Shown: positions 14,446-25,895 of the stretch, one piece after another
Layout of the letters: each line of letters begins with the position of its first letter
Position numbering within the stretch: position 1 is the stretch's first letter
Assembly (NCBI GenBank): GCA_021904315.1
Contig: CM038908.1
Location: forward strand, 23,518,501 to 23,582,500
Source: Sphagnum magellanicum
Taxonomy: Eukaryota > Streptophyta > Sphagnopsida > Sphagnales > Sphagnaceae
Direction: 5' to 3'
DNA: 64,000 nucleotides
Notes under the pieces: generated by a model
What the model was told of the DNA's origin: nothing
Databases searched by the model: none
Seen by the model: only the letters and a program-made list of their open reading frames with translations
Translations under genes and position numbers: made by a program

Positions 14446-16380
14446 GAACCAACGTATCAAAACATTTACATTAGAGTTATGTAGTGCATAATTTTGGGTT
14501 AAATTAAGGGGGGTCGCACCTTCATTTATGGAAGAACACGAATTGTTGGAAAAGTTTAAAATATCATGTTTGGTTGCTTGTTTATTTTATTTGAGTTTGT
14601 TCTTTAGGGTTTTTTGTGTTCGTATGTTGATTATTTATTTGCGAGACTCAAACATTACAACTCATTTGATTATGGTTGTTAACAATGTTATGGACAACAT
14701 GGAGTTCTAGCTAATTTATTTTTAGGACTAGATAAGAATAATGTTTGGAATGCCACCGCTTTTTATTTTTGAAGTTTTTATCAATGTTGTATCGTTGTTA
14801 ATTTTGAAAGGAATATTTGGTTTTGGTTTTTAGTTTTTGAACGTTGTTTCAATAATGGTGAAAAAGTTGAAGGTATTTTGGAATTCTTTTGTTTTTGAAA
14901 GTTTTCTCTTCCAAGTTCATTTGAGTTGTAATAATGTTATTTTGAATGTAGTGTTTAAATCTTGCATATCTTTGATTAGTGGTTGATTATCCCACAAATA
15001 AAGAAAACCAAAAACCATATGAACATGGAAAGTTTGTTGAAACATTAGTAAACACAATTGTGACCCAGTTGCTAACAAAATTGATTGAAAACCAAGATAT
15101 TGAATTTTGAAACTTTAATGAAAAGTTAATCAATTGTGAGAAATTTGATGCTTGGGCATGACAAAATGCGAGTTGTAATGACTAATGCAAATGGGAATAT
15201 ATTCCAAAATTTAACTGACTATAACATTACAATTGGTGATCAAATTCTATTGCTAGTCTACAACATAATATGCAAGGTTTTGTAAAGGAGTGATCATCAT
15301 TCATTTTTCAATTAGTTTTGCACTATTTTCATGCATTATTTTCGTTACATTTAGTGTTGTATTATATTTTGACATTGACATAATTTTTTCATAGTTAACA
15401 CTCTGAATGATCAATATATATTTTTAATTGTTTTTTTGATACATAGTTTTAATATATTATATATCATGCATAATGGTTGAAATATGCAATTTTTGTTTTT
15501 TGATTTGAATGAAAATTCTTGTCATGAGATGAAGAGGTTAATGTCCTTATGTGAGAGAGGCTTTTTTGGAAATACTTATATTGGCCATGTGTGTGATTGG
15601 TAGATAAGCTTTATGTAAATTTTTGAATTTTTTTTTGTTCCTCGAGATTGTAAAATATCAATTGTTTATTTGCATTTTTGTTTTGTAAGTTTAATTTGTT
15701 TATTTCATTGCATTTAGAGATTAATATTTTACAAATAAATTTTGTGGTCATGAAACTTTGGCAAAAATTTCCTATTTTTTGGCAATTATTTTCGAATTTA
15801 CAACAAATAAAGAAAATTTCTAAAATTTTCCATTTTTGTTTAGTAGACACACAATGTAAAAAGTTGCCAAATAAAAGAAAAATGACTATTGGTATAGACA
15901 AGACATTTGCAGTGTAACAATTTTCAAATTCTTATTTTTAAAATACATTTTACATACGGTGGCTAATTAATGGATTATTTCAACTAAAATGTGGGAATTT
16001 TTTTTGGGTTTAGAGATTATTTTTAAGAATAAAAGAAATTAAAAAAAGGTAATTGCAAATTGAAAATTCCCCCATATAATTGAACATCTCACCTAAGAAC
16101 AAAATATCCTAACTAAGAATGAAAACCCTTTTGTAATGGTTGGAGGAAAATTCCATTTTATTAAACCCACAAAATAATATTAGAAATTTCCATTTAGTGC
16201 TTTATGTGTGGTAGCAATGTATAAAACATCAATATAATATTGTGAAATACATTACAATCCATCCATGGACATTCCATTTGCTCCATATGAAAGACATGGT
16301 GTGCATGTAGCCAATCCCAAGAGGTGTGCCCATGTCTTGGTTACATGTGGAACAAAAACATACTTAAAAAACCATAGAAG
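14446..16380. other. Gene-free AT-rich region
   Basis: No feature is supported. The region is T-rich to about 15.6 kb with short open pieces broken by stops. ORFs on both strands at 15.6-15.9 kb mirror each other in AT-rich sequence and resemble no family. Confidence 0.5.
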
Positions 16381-16384
16381 AATC

Positions 16385-17695
16385 ATGGGAACATGATAAC
16401 ATGTCATGGGAACATAGACCATGCCAAAGCAAGTCATAACAATATGGCAACATGTACCATATGTAGGAAGTCATCTCAACATGGAAACATGGACCATGCC
16501 AAAACAAGTCATAACAATATGGCAACATGTACCATGTGTAGGAAGTCATCTGAACATGGAAACATGGAAACATGGACCATGCCAAAGCAAGTCATAACAA
16601 TATGGCAACATGTACCATATGTAGGAAGTCATTTCAACATGGAAACATGGACCATGCCAAAGCAAGTCATAACAATATGGCAACATGTACCATGTGTAGG
16701 AAGTCATTTCAACATGGACACATGGAAACATGGACCACATTGTAGGAAGTCATATGAACATGGGAACATAGACCATGCCAAAGGAAGTCATTAGAATATG
16801 GCAACATGGACCATGCATAGGAAGCCATTAGAGCATGAAAACATAGGTTCATAAGAACATGGACCATGTGTAGGAAATTGTTAGAGCATGTGAACATGGA
16901 CCAGACATAGGAAGTTGTTAGAGCATGAAAACATGGACCATGCATATGAAGTCATTAGAGCATGGGAACATGAACCATGTATAGGAAGTATTTAGAGCAT
17001 GGGAACATGGACCAGAAGACATAGGAAGTTGTTAGAGTATGAGAACATGGACCGTGAGTAGGAAGTCATTAGAGCATGGGAACATGAACCGTGTGTAAAG
17101 GAAGTCTTTAGAGCATGGGGAGCATGGACCATGTGTAAGAAGTCATAGACTATTGTGGGAACATGGGGATATGGAATGTGGACCATGCGGACAAAAACGT
17201 TAGAGCATGGGAACATGGGAACTTGGACTATGAAGTAGAAAGACATGGGAGCATCGGAACATGAACTATGAATTAGGAAGTCATGGAAGCATGGACTATG
17301 AATTAGGAAGTCATGGGAGCATGGGAACATGGACTTGAAGTAGAAAGTCATGGGAACATAAGAACATGGGCTATGAAGTAGGAAGTCATGGGAACATGGG
17401 AACATGGACATGCAGCAGGAAGTCATTGGAACATGGACATGCAGCAGGCGGTCATGGGAACATGGGAACATGGACCATGCAGTAGGAAGTCATGGGACCA
17501 TGGGAACATAGGAACATGGATCATGCAGCAGGAAGTCATGGGAACATGGGAACATGGACCATGCAGTAGGAAGTCATGGGACCATGGGAACATAGGAACA
17601 TGGACTATGAAGTAGGAAGTCATGGGAACATGGGAGCATGGGCTATGAATAGGAAATCATGGGAGGATGGGAACATGGGAACATGCGTAGGAAGA
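16385..17695. repeat. Minisatellite array built on GGAACATGGACCATG and GGAAGTCAT words
   Basis: About 1.3 kb consists of diverged tandem units. In the left part the unit is about 75-80 bp: ACCATGCCAAAGCAAGTCATAAC recurs near 16419, 16494, 16574 and 16649. To the right the units shorten to roughly 40-60 bp around GGAAGTCATGGGAACATGG and ACCATGCAGCAGG. Long open frames on both strands follow from the stop-poor repeat and are not genes. The array stops abruptly about 1.1 kb upstream of the YTH start codon and may border its promoter. Confidence 0.92.
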
Positions 17696-18831
17696 AGATG
17701 GGAACACAGACCCTTCAAAGGGAAGACGGGGAGACGTGGGTTGAGAGCGGGGTCGCTGTTGGTGCGGTGTCGTTGCGCAGCGCAAAGTGGGGGCGGGGGT
17801 GGGAATGCAACAAGCGATCGCAGGGCGATGTCCAATGAAGGTGAGCAGAGAGTTACAGAATCCCAAGGGGCCTAATGCTTCCTTTTGTTGTCTTCGTCGT
17901 CTTCCTTCACTCGCTACGTTTCTGTTCCGCTTTTGTCTCGTCCGATTTGGTTTCCAGTTGCGAATTTGCGGGGCGGGAGCGGGAGGGTTGTCGCCTTTGG
18001 AACCCTTTCCGTCTATGATTTGTTTGCATGCGTGTGCGTGTTACTACGATCGCCGTTTTCCTACAGGACCTACAGGAACAACGCAGAGGCTGGCTTGCAG
18101 GGAGTTAAAAAAATTGTTATAGGAGTTGAATAGTCGTGCTTGCTTCGTTTTCGTATCGTGGAATGAGATACTTGTGGCTCTTTGTTTGTTTTTCTCTTTC
18201 TCTCTGTTAGGGTTACGATGTCATAGCGAAGTTTTTTCTTCTTGTCTCTCTTAAATTTTGGGTTTCTCTGCATGTTTTATGGTTGTGTGAGTTTTGGATC
18301 TAATGGCATGCAAAAACTTGCGAGCTTCTGGACAGGGGTTTCCGATGCCGTGTCTTGTTTTTTTGGTTTTTTTTAAAGGTGTGCATGTTCGGAGCTCCAC
18401 AATGGTTTCAGGCATCAGCATTCAGCCAATGTGATCTGTATCACCATTAGGAAGTTCGTTGTGGTTCTGTGATGTCTATACAAGTTGCTTCCCTTGCTAT
18501 CTTTTTTTTTTCCCTGCTGATGTGGGGTTTGGTAACAAGGCTCTTCTTTCCTTTGTGAGTACGTGCTTTGTACCAGGGATTTTCTGTAGTGTCACAGATG
18601 TCTGGTCGCTTTGGCTTGATTCCTGTTGCTCACAAGTGGTAGGGTTGATGTGGGAACAAACATTGATATGGGGGAATATGACATATGACCTTGAGAACCC
18701 TGCAGTCTCCGGTCTGGAAGCAGTCTAGGGTTTCATGGTGGGATTTAGCCAAAAGGTTTGTCTGATGTGCAATACTGTATTTTTTGTAATATTTTTGATT
18801 TGATGTCATTGCAGTCAAGACCTGGCCTAAC
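17696..18831 (+). promoter_or_regulatory. Promoter and 5' untranslated region of the YTH gene
   Basis: Composition changes sharply after the minisatellite to GC-richer sequence. A plausible 5' UTR exon ends near 17838 at CCAATGAAG before GTGAGC, and the start-codon exon begins near 18815 after TTGCAG. That would make a 5' UTR intron of about 970 bp. Several overlapping open frames near 17787-18133 are short and resemble nothing. The transcription start was not identified. Confidence 0.45.
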
Positions 18832-21800
18832 ATGGGAGTGAAAGCCACACCCCAGTCTGCAGGGGCAGCGGGGGATACAGCTATTATTGCAACACCTTAT
18901 CAGCATGAGCAGATGGTCAGACAGGTTGCAACTCCACCCAGCAAAGTGCTGGAAAAAGCAACCTCATCACGTCGGAAAATGATGGAGAAGAGTGTGCTTG
19001 ATGACATAATGGGGGACCCCGATGACTTTCAAGATCTTGCTGATTCTGATGCCATTTCTGAAAGTGATTGTGGAAGATGGGAAGATGCAGTTAGAGCGGC
19101 GTAAGTAAAAGCGGAGCCTCTGCAATTGCTGCCGATTCTACTCCTGTAGATCACTTGTCTAAACTGATTGTGGTCCTTGACATTGGTTTATTGATTGAAT
19201 GTGTCAAACATGATCTTCTTTAGGTTATGATCATGTTTGCTGAGCTCCCATGTTGCTCCTGTCATTTGGAGATGAGTTTTGTACTGCACATTTGTGTGGA
19301 GCTCAGCGCTGTATAGTTAGATTACCTACTTCTTGAACTTTCAGGCTGTTCAATGGGACTACACTCTCATTTTGCAAACTTTTGTAAGTTATGTGGTTGA
19401 TTTCTGATTCTTAACTAGGACACGGTTGCTTCAGTCAAGACTATGGACTTAAGAATGTACTCATATCTTGTGTGGCAGTGAGGAAGGCTGCACATGTCAG
19501 ATACAAGAGGGATTGTTGATTGGAAATGTAATTTGTTAGTTGCCTGCATGTGAGGTGCAGTAATGTTTATGTGGAGGAAAATTTAGAGTGTACAGGAGTG
19601 CATCCATAGTTAGCATATACTTTTCCTTAATGAAGGGAGAGACCATTTTGTAATACACTACTTTGGTGTTTTTCTTTCTGTGGTGTTTATCTTTTGTTCG
19701 CATTGAACTTTTGAGTTGTGGTACTCTCAGTTCTTGGCTAGAGTGAACAAATTGCAAGATTACATTTGAAGTCCTTGGCACCGTGGTCCAATTTGCAGAA
19801 TCATAGTGCAAGCAGTACTTTTAGCTAGATCTTTTGCTGAACTGTAATGAGGGGTTGCAGTGTCTTAGTTGTTATAAGGATTGCATAAGTCTTAGTAGAG
19901 AAAACCATGGTTTGCAGTGTTATGTTTAGCTGCTGGAGCAAACCCTTTTACTATCACTGTTCTTTGTGGTTGGTTTGATCCAGTGTTGAACTTAAGTCTG
20001 TCTTGTATTGAACCACCTGCAGTAGCAAGAGGGCAGGGTCAAATCTAGAACTGACAGCAGTTTTGAGAGATGGAGACTGCATTTTCATCTGAGTTGGGCT
20101 GTTTTAAGTGTCAGATCAGGACTTACTTCGGGCATTGCTTTTACATAGTGTCTGTGTAAAGGATCTCAAGATCATTTTTTCTAGCTACATCCTCCCCGTG
20201 TCTTGAATATTCCCCAGGGTTTTTTCGTCCAGCATATTGATTCTCTTCCAGGATGTCTTGCTCCTGCATTTCTTTGTCCTAGTCTCTGAATTCTACCAGG
20301 CTAGTATTTAGGAGGAATGCCTGAAGTAATCTGCAAGTTCTGGTGAGTGTTTTAATTGGCCTCCTTTTACTTCTTAGTTTCATGTGTAATTTTTCATTTG
20401 GGCCCTGCAGTCTTGAGGATGAAGCAGCAGTTGGAGGAGCACAGCAAGAAACTACCGAACCTGAGGTATGTTATGTGCTGTTGGTCTTAAAGAGCGTCTT
20501 CTCCCTACCTGTAGCCCTGAGCTTGCCTTTTCCATACATTTCTGCACTTTTTCATATTTGATTCATCAAATATGGAATCTTCTGACATTCGGGGGGTTGT
20601 TTCATCAGGATGTCATGCAATGACCTTCATTTGTATGAAATTAGGGCCATTGTCATTGGCAGTTCTGCCACATTTATTGGCTGGGTAATCCATCTTGGGC
20701 TTTCCTTGTGGTGGCCTTCTGGACAGGAGATTAAACCAGAGGTGCCAAGGCATGCTGTCCTGAAGGAAGATTGTCCTGCAGATAGTGCTCTGCCTGATCC
20801 TTCTCATCGCCCAAATGCCTCTGAGGATGCAGGTATCTAGGCTTCAAAATAACTTCCAGGATAGAAGGTGACTGGTTGGCTGGTGATGAAAGACTTGATT
20901 TGATGTAGCTGAAACAGTCCTTGATGAGTGGCCACTACTGGATTAGTAGTCATTGTCTATGTAGCTTCTGGTTCTCATTTTGGGAAAGAAATGTGTTACA
21001 AATGGCCAACTCAAAATCATATGGGCTTAGCCATCTGGTGAAGTAGCAATGGAACAAAGGAACAATGGTTGTTGGAGTTGTCAACTTCTAACAAAGGACA
21101 TCTCTGAAAATTCTTAGGATATGGGTTCCAGACATAGAAAGGTGATTGTAGACATGTCCTGCAGTTTGTTTTTCTGAAGCAGATGATTTTTTGTTTTGGT
21201 CTTCCATTCTTTATGATCCAAAAAGTCACTGCAAACTATGAGGTACTCATGGTCTTGCACTGGAAAATCAATTTTGGAACTCAACTACACAGGTTAAACA
21301 TTTTATTTGGTAGTTTGTCTTTAGATCTCCAGAACTATCAAAAGCCAACTTTGTGAGTTTGAATTGCATGTCTTGATGAACATTGATGGCAGATAGGTTT
21401 TGGTGTTTGGTTTTGCAGGAAGCTTTCTGCAGAGTTCAGAAGCCCAACTACAGAATAACGTGAAGGTGGGAAAGAGCAGACAAAATGGTAATGTGGGGAC
21501 AATGAGCAAAGCTGCAAAGCAACAAAAAGTTTATCACACCAAATATTTCATCATAAAGAGCCTCAATCACCACAATCTAGCCAAGTCCATTGAGAAGGGG
21601 ATCTGGGCTACACAAGCCATGAATGAGCCTGTTCTAAATGAAGCTTTTGAGGTGAGCACCAGACTTGATCTTCTATTTGGTTGTTGCATATGGTATGTTT
21701 TGTCCTCGGAACTGCATGCAGTTGCTTTTCAATTACAGCTTACAAGGGCACAGTTGTGTCCTGTGGAATTTTTTCTCTGCAGACCTGCGAGAGAGTTGTC

Positions 21801-24331
21801 CTAGTGTTCAGTGTAAACATGAGCAGCCACTTTCAAGGATATGCGCGCATGGCATCTCCAATTGGTCGACGGAGGGCCAATATCTGGAGTGAGGCCAATG
21901 AAGGGGCCAATCCTTGGGGTGGGACTTTCCGAGTGGAATGGTTGTGTCTCTATGATTTGCCATTCCAAAAGACAGTTCATTTGAAGAATCCCTTGAACTC
22001 CTTCAAGCCTGTGAAAATCAGCAGAGATTGCCAGGTAAGAGTTTGACTGTACTGGAGGTGCAATCCTCTCTCTATCATCAAGTTGTGGACTGAAATATGT
22101 TGCTCATGTTGCAGGAACTCACAAAAGAAATTGGTGAGGCGCTATGTGCTCTCATTGATGAGGGTGCTGATCAAGAAGGTCGTCCAAAACGGTGTGCACC
22201 TTGCTAACTATTAATGTACCACAGTACTAGACAATTGTACTTTACCAGTAGTTCCTATAGTTGACTGATTGTAATCTGTATTGTGGATCAGGAAGTTAGG
22301 GCCTGATGGTATGGTGACCCAAGTGACTAAGAAAACTCGAGAGTTGACAGGAGAAGGGCTGTATGGACAACGCTTACCACCAGCACCTGCAGCTGGTCCT
22401 GGACTGCCTTTGATGTACCATCCTCCATCTATGGCTCCACCAGAAGCTTTTACAAGTGCAAGGCCAATAGTCAGGCCATCTGGGAGCTTCCCAAGTAAGC
22501 CCATGCAGACATCTGATCATCCTAGACCTTCAAGGTCAAGATCACCACATCTGGCACCCTCTGAGAAAAGAGCCAGAGAGCTGATCAGAGACAGGGAGAG
22601 GGGGTCAGACAAGGAACGCACCCGAAGCAGGAGTAGCAGCAGAAGTGTGGATCTAGCAGCTGAAGAAGACTTGCTCAATATGGTGAGAGTTGTTTGTGTC
22701 ATTCTGGAAACATTTTGCTTATGGTGTAGTGTTGTCAAAGCCCTGATAAGCATTTATACCTGCTGGTGTTCTTTTTGTCAGCTTGGTTATACATTTATCA
22801 TAATGAAATTGAATTTCCAATAATACTTGGATGCTGTAAGGTGCTCACAGAAAGCACTGCTGTCGTATTGTCTTAAATATCCTGCCTCATGAGACAGGAA
22901 CTTGTCAAGAGACCATTAGGAATTTTCCCAACTGACTGGATACAGGAACAGTTCAAGTCTTTGACATCTCTCTTGCTTGTGGTCTTGATATCAGAGCATC
23001 TGCTCTGGAATGGATGAATTTACTAACCATCTGCACACTGAGGATATGTGCTTGTGTCTACTGATGGCATATTGCACAAAGATTGGGAATGGCTGTTTTT
23101 ATGTTGTTTTTGTGATCATGCAGACCTATGAAGAGTATCTACAGCGACATGGCCTTGGACACTGCAATGGCTTCAACCAAGTATGTACTTCCTTTACCTT
23201 GTCATTTTTCTGTAGCCAGAAGCACACGCCTATATCTTGCTGGGTTTATAGTTCTCTTAAGTGACACTGGAAATGGGCTTTTGTGAGGGAACAATTCAGG
23301 TGGGTTACAATGGTCCAGCTGGAGGCCTTGGTTATGGAGGGTGGACAGGAGGAGGGGGTGGCATGGCCTATTCGCCTGATGATCAGTAAGTCACATTTCA
23401 CTTGTTCTTTGTTATTATCACCAAGCTCATGTACCATACATGTGCAGAGGAGGAATTAGCTCACATCCAATTGCAGAGGTGACAAACAATCTGTATAGTT
23501 AGACTAAGTTGAACCATATTTCTTCAGTCATTTGAACAGAGGATCAAAGTCTCTGTCTCTTTCTACCAGTAGAAGCTGTGGTGATCTTGGTCATTTTGTG
23601 GTACAGTTTTTGAATCTTGGTTGATATCTCATCCTGACTCTTCAGAAGAGTAAAGTGCAATGCTCCTTTCTGGCAATTCTAAGACCATGTCATTGGTTTT
23701 CTTTGGCCTTAAGTGCTGGTGTTACAGCAGTAAATACTTTCTTGGATTTCAAGGAGTTCATCAGCTGAGTGATTGGCATTCTGTTCAGGATCTTTGACAC
23801 CCTGACATTTTCACTGAAAAGCTATTATTGTAGGACCATGTAATGCTTAAGAATGCATTGCAAGAAGTTATCAGCATATTGAAGGGAGATTGATCTGGTT
23901 ACTTTCGTCAGAGCATCAGTTTGAAAGCGTCCCTGAAAATCTGGAAGCTATGAAAGTGGGCTGAATTAAGTAGAGTAACAGTCTGTCAACTCTAGCCACT
24001 TGATTTCAATTTAGCTCCTCTTATATCTTTTTTGGCTCATGGAGATTGCAAGCTTGTGATCATGAGAACAAGATAGCTATTGAAACATTTGTTCTCAGAT
24101 TGTGCCTTTGTGCTTTCTTTTTGCAGATATGCCAAATACCTTGCCAACTGGTATGGAGGACAAGTGCCAAGTGACAGATTGCATGCAATGGAGCATGGCT
24201 CCCGAGGCCCTGACCCAGGCTGGCATGGTCAGCTTGTTGATGATGGAATGCGACGTCCATTAAGAGATGTTGAAGGGAATGGGAGTGCAGACTTCTGGAA
24301 GCATAATGGATGGGTGTCTCACCTTCATTAG
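18832..24331 (+). CDS. YTH-domain m6A RNA reader (plant YTHDC-like)
   Basis: Exons: 18832-19100, 20411-20465, 20727-20832, 21419-21651, 21783-22034, 22115-22191, 22292-22682, 23124-23180, 23300-23385, 24127-24331, giving 576 residues. The YTH domain spans about residues 182-330, from the YFIIKSLN motif through GIWATQ (W206) and NPWGG (W266) to KISRDCQEL. The two tryptophans are the expected m6A aromatic-cage positions. It most resembles the plant clade containing Arabidopsis At4g11970 rather than the ECT (YTHDF-like) group. The N-terminal 180 residues are acidic and low in complexity. After the domain come a Pro-rich and Arg/Ser-rich stretch (about 385-455, with RSRSPH and RSRSSSRS) and a Gly/Tyr-rich tail, suggesting a nuclear or splicing-linked role. 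The start is the first ATG of its exon. Family assignment is firm; the nuclear role is inferred. Confidence 0.93.
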
Positions 24332-25895
24332 AATTGTAAGTAGCAATCATTCAACAGGAGTTGTAAAGAAGGCATCAGCGTAGGTGTATAAAACAAGTCC
24401 TGGGTCATACTTCCGCCATCCCATTGTTTACTCCGTAAAAGGCAGCAGCAAACAGTCTGCTGGGGCGGGGGCAAAGTTTTGGTGCTGTAATCTACTCAGA
24501 TTGTAAGAATTTGTACTTGGACCCAACAACTGGATTCAGGAATGTTCCACATGATTGTGTTGGAGGTAGGCATACCCTGCATAGTTTTTTCTCTTGCTCC
24601 TGAAGACTTCTTTCTTTGCCCCGAATGATTGGCAGGACAAAAGGTTGGATGTCTGCCGTTTTAGGCTCCATTGAAGAGCAACCACTCACCATGACCTGGT
24701 AACTACTATTTTTGGCCGTTTAGATTTGCTCAACTTTGATTCATGGCCATGTGAGTTAGCGAAGTTGCTTGATCACACATAGGCGCATGTTTTATATGCC
24801 ACCAGTCAACGTCGTGTGTGACCAGTGATTCTAATGCTGTTAAGGTTGCATTAGTTTTGATTTATATCTATGTAGTTCAACCTCCCTAGGCTAGTCAGCC
24901 AGTGACATCAATTTTGGTCCAGCCAGGTTAATTTTGTTTCAGTGGACCATATGTGCTTCCATACATTCCAGGAGCGATATTTTGAGGATTCTGACCCCTC
25001 CCGCAATGCAACCTATCAATAACATGGTAGGTGCTTTTGCAGTGTTGATTAGAAAATGGCTTTGCTTGTATTGTTTGAAGGATCAAGACATGGCCAGGTT
25101 TTTGAAGGCGGTTTTCGTACAGTCATGTCTTTGCTTGTATTGTTCAAAAGGACCAAAGATGGTCTGGTTTTCTTTTTGTGCGATGGAACATGGTCTGTGC
25201 TTCAAAGCTTTCAACTCAATGTCTGATCTGGGGTTGAGAGTGATGAAAAAACCACTTCCATTATTTCCAACTGACTCTCAGATGCCTTGTGTACCCTGGT
25301 TTCCGAAATTATGAATATTCCAAGGCAGAATGAGCCTTCCATTCCGACCAAAGTTATCTATTCTGTCCCAACATAATGTCGGATAACAAAGGTCTTCAAA
25401 TTTATTATTATTAAAAATTAAATTTATAAAATTAAAATAAATAAATAAATAAATATATTAAAAATTAAATATAAATATTAAAAAAAAATCACTAGTTTGT
25501 TTCTAGTTACTACTGTCACTCATCTGCCTTTTATCCAAAACGAAAGTGCCAAATAAAAGCCAGTTTTTTCCTCGCCAATTTGGCGAAAACCGCTGACTGC
25601 TCGGTACACTCAGTAGTCTGGTATCACTCGATTGGCCCAATCTAGCTCGATGACCGACGCATGCTCAATCGCCGGAAACGGCGAAATTTACTTCCCAGAA
25701 ATTAATAATCGAGAAATAATATTTAACCAAAAAAAATAGAAAAAGAAAAAGAAAACGAAAACCCCGAGTCTTGCCTGTGCCTCTGGTTGTCGCTCTTCTG
25801 CTGCTGCGCTGCTGCTGCCATCGCCATAGCCGGCGCAGTCGAGCTTCCAATTTGTTGCTGTTTTGTTTGCGAAAGGGGAATCGGCAGTGAAAGCT
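24332..25895. other. YTH 3' untranslated region and intergenic gap
   Basis: No further gene is supported. The first part is probably YTH 3' UTR. A pair of similar segments near 25046-25110 and 25122-25170 both contain CTTTGCTTGTATTGTT. An AT-only block near 25395-25490, with AAAT repeats, marks the intergenic stretch. The final 250 bases, with CTGCTGCTGCGCTGCTGC near 25798, are probably promoter and 5' UTR of the downstream transporter gene. Confidence 0.5.

Noticed and set aside
15611..15917. Mirrored open frames of 79 and 96 codons
   Set aside because: AT-rich sequence with stop-poor words on both strands; composition is Phe/Lys/Asn-dominated without motifs.
16393..16794. Open frame of 133 codons rich in His, Asn and Met within the minisatellite
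   Set aside because: It is a direct translation of the repeat unit, with equal open frames on the other strand. There is no sign of splicing or family similarity.
17787..18133. Overlapping open frames of about 80-110 codons upstream of the YTH gene
   Set aside because: They lie in the probable 5' UTR and its intron, overlap each other in different frames and resemble no protein.
24934..25314. Open frame of 126 codons after the YTH gene
   Set aside because: It contains an internal imperfect repeat and no recognisable domain, and lies where 3' UTR is expected.
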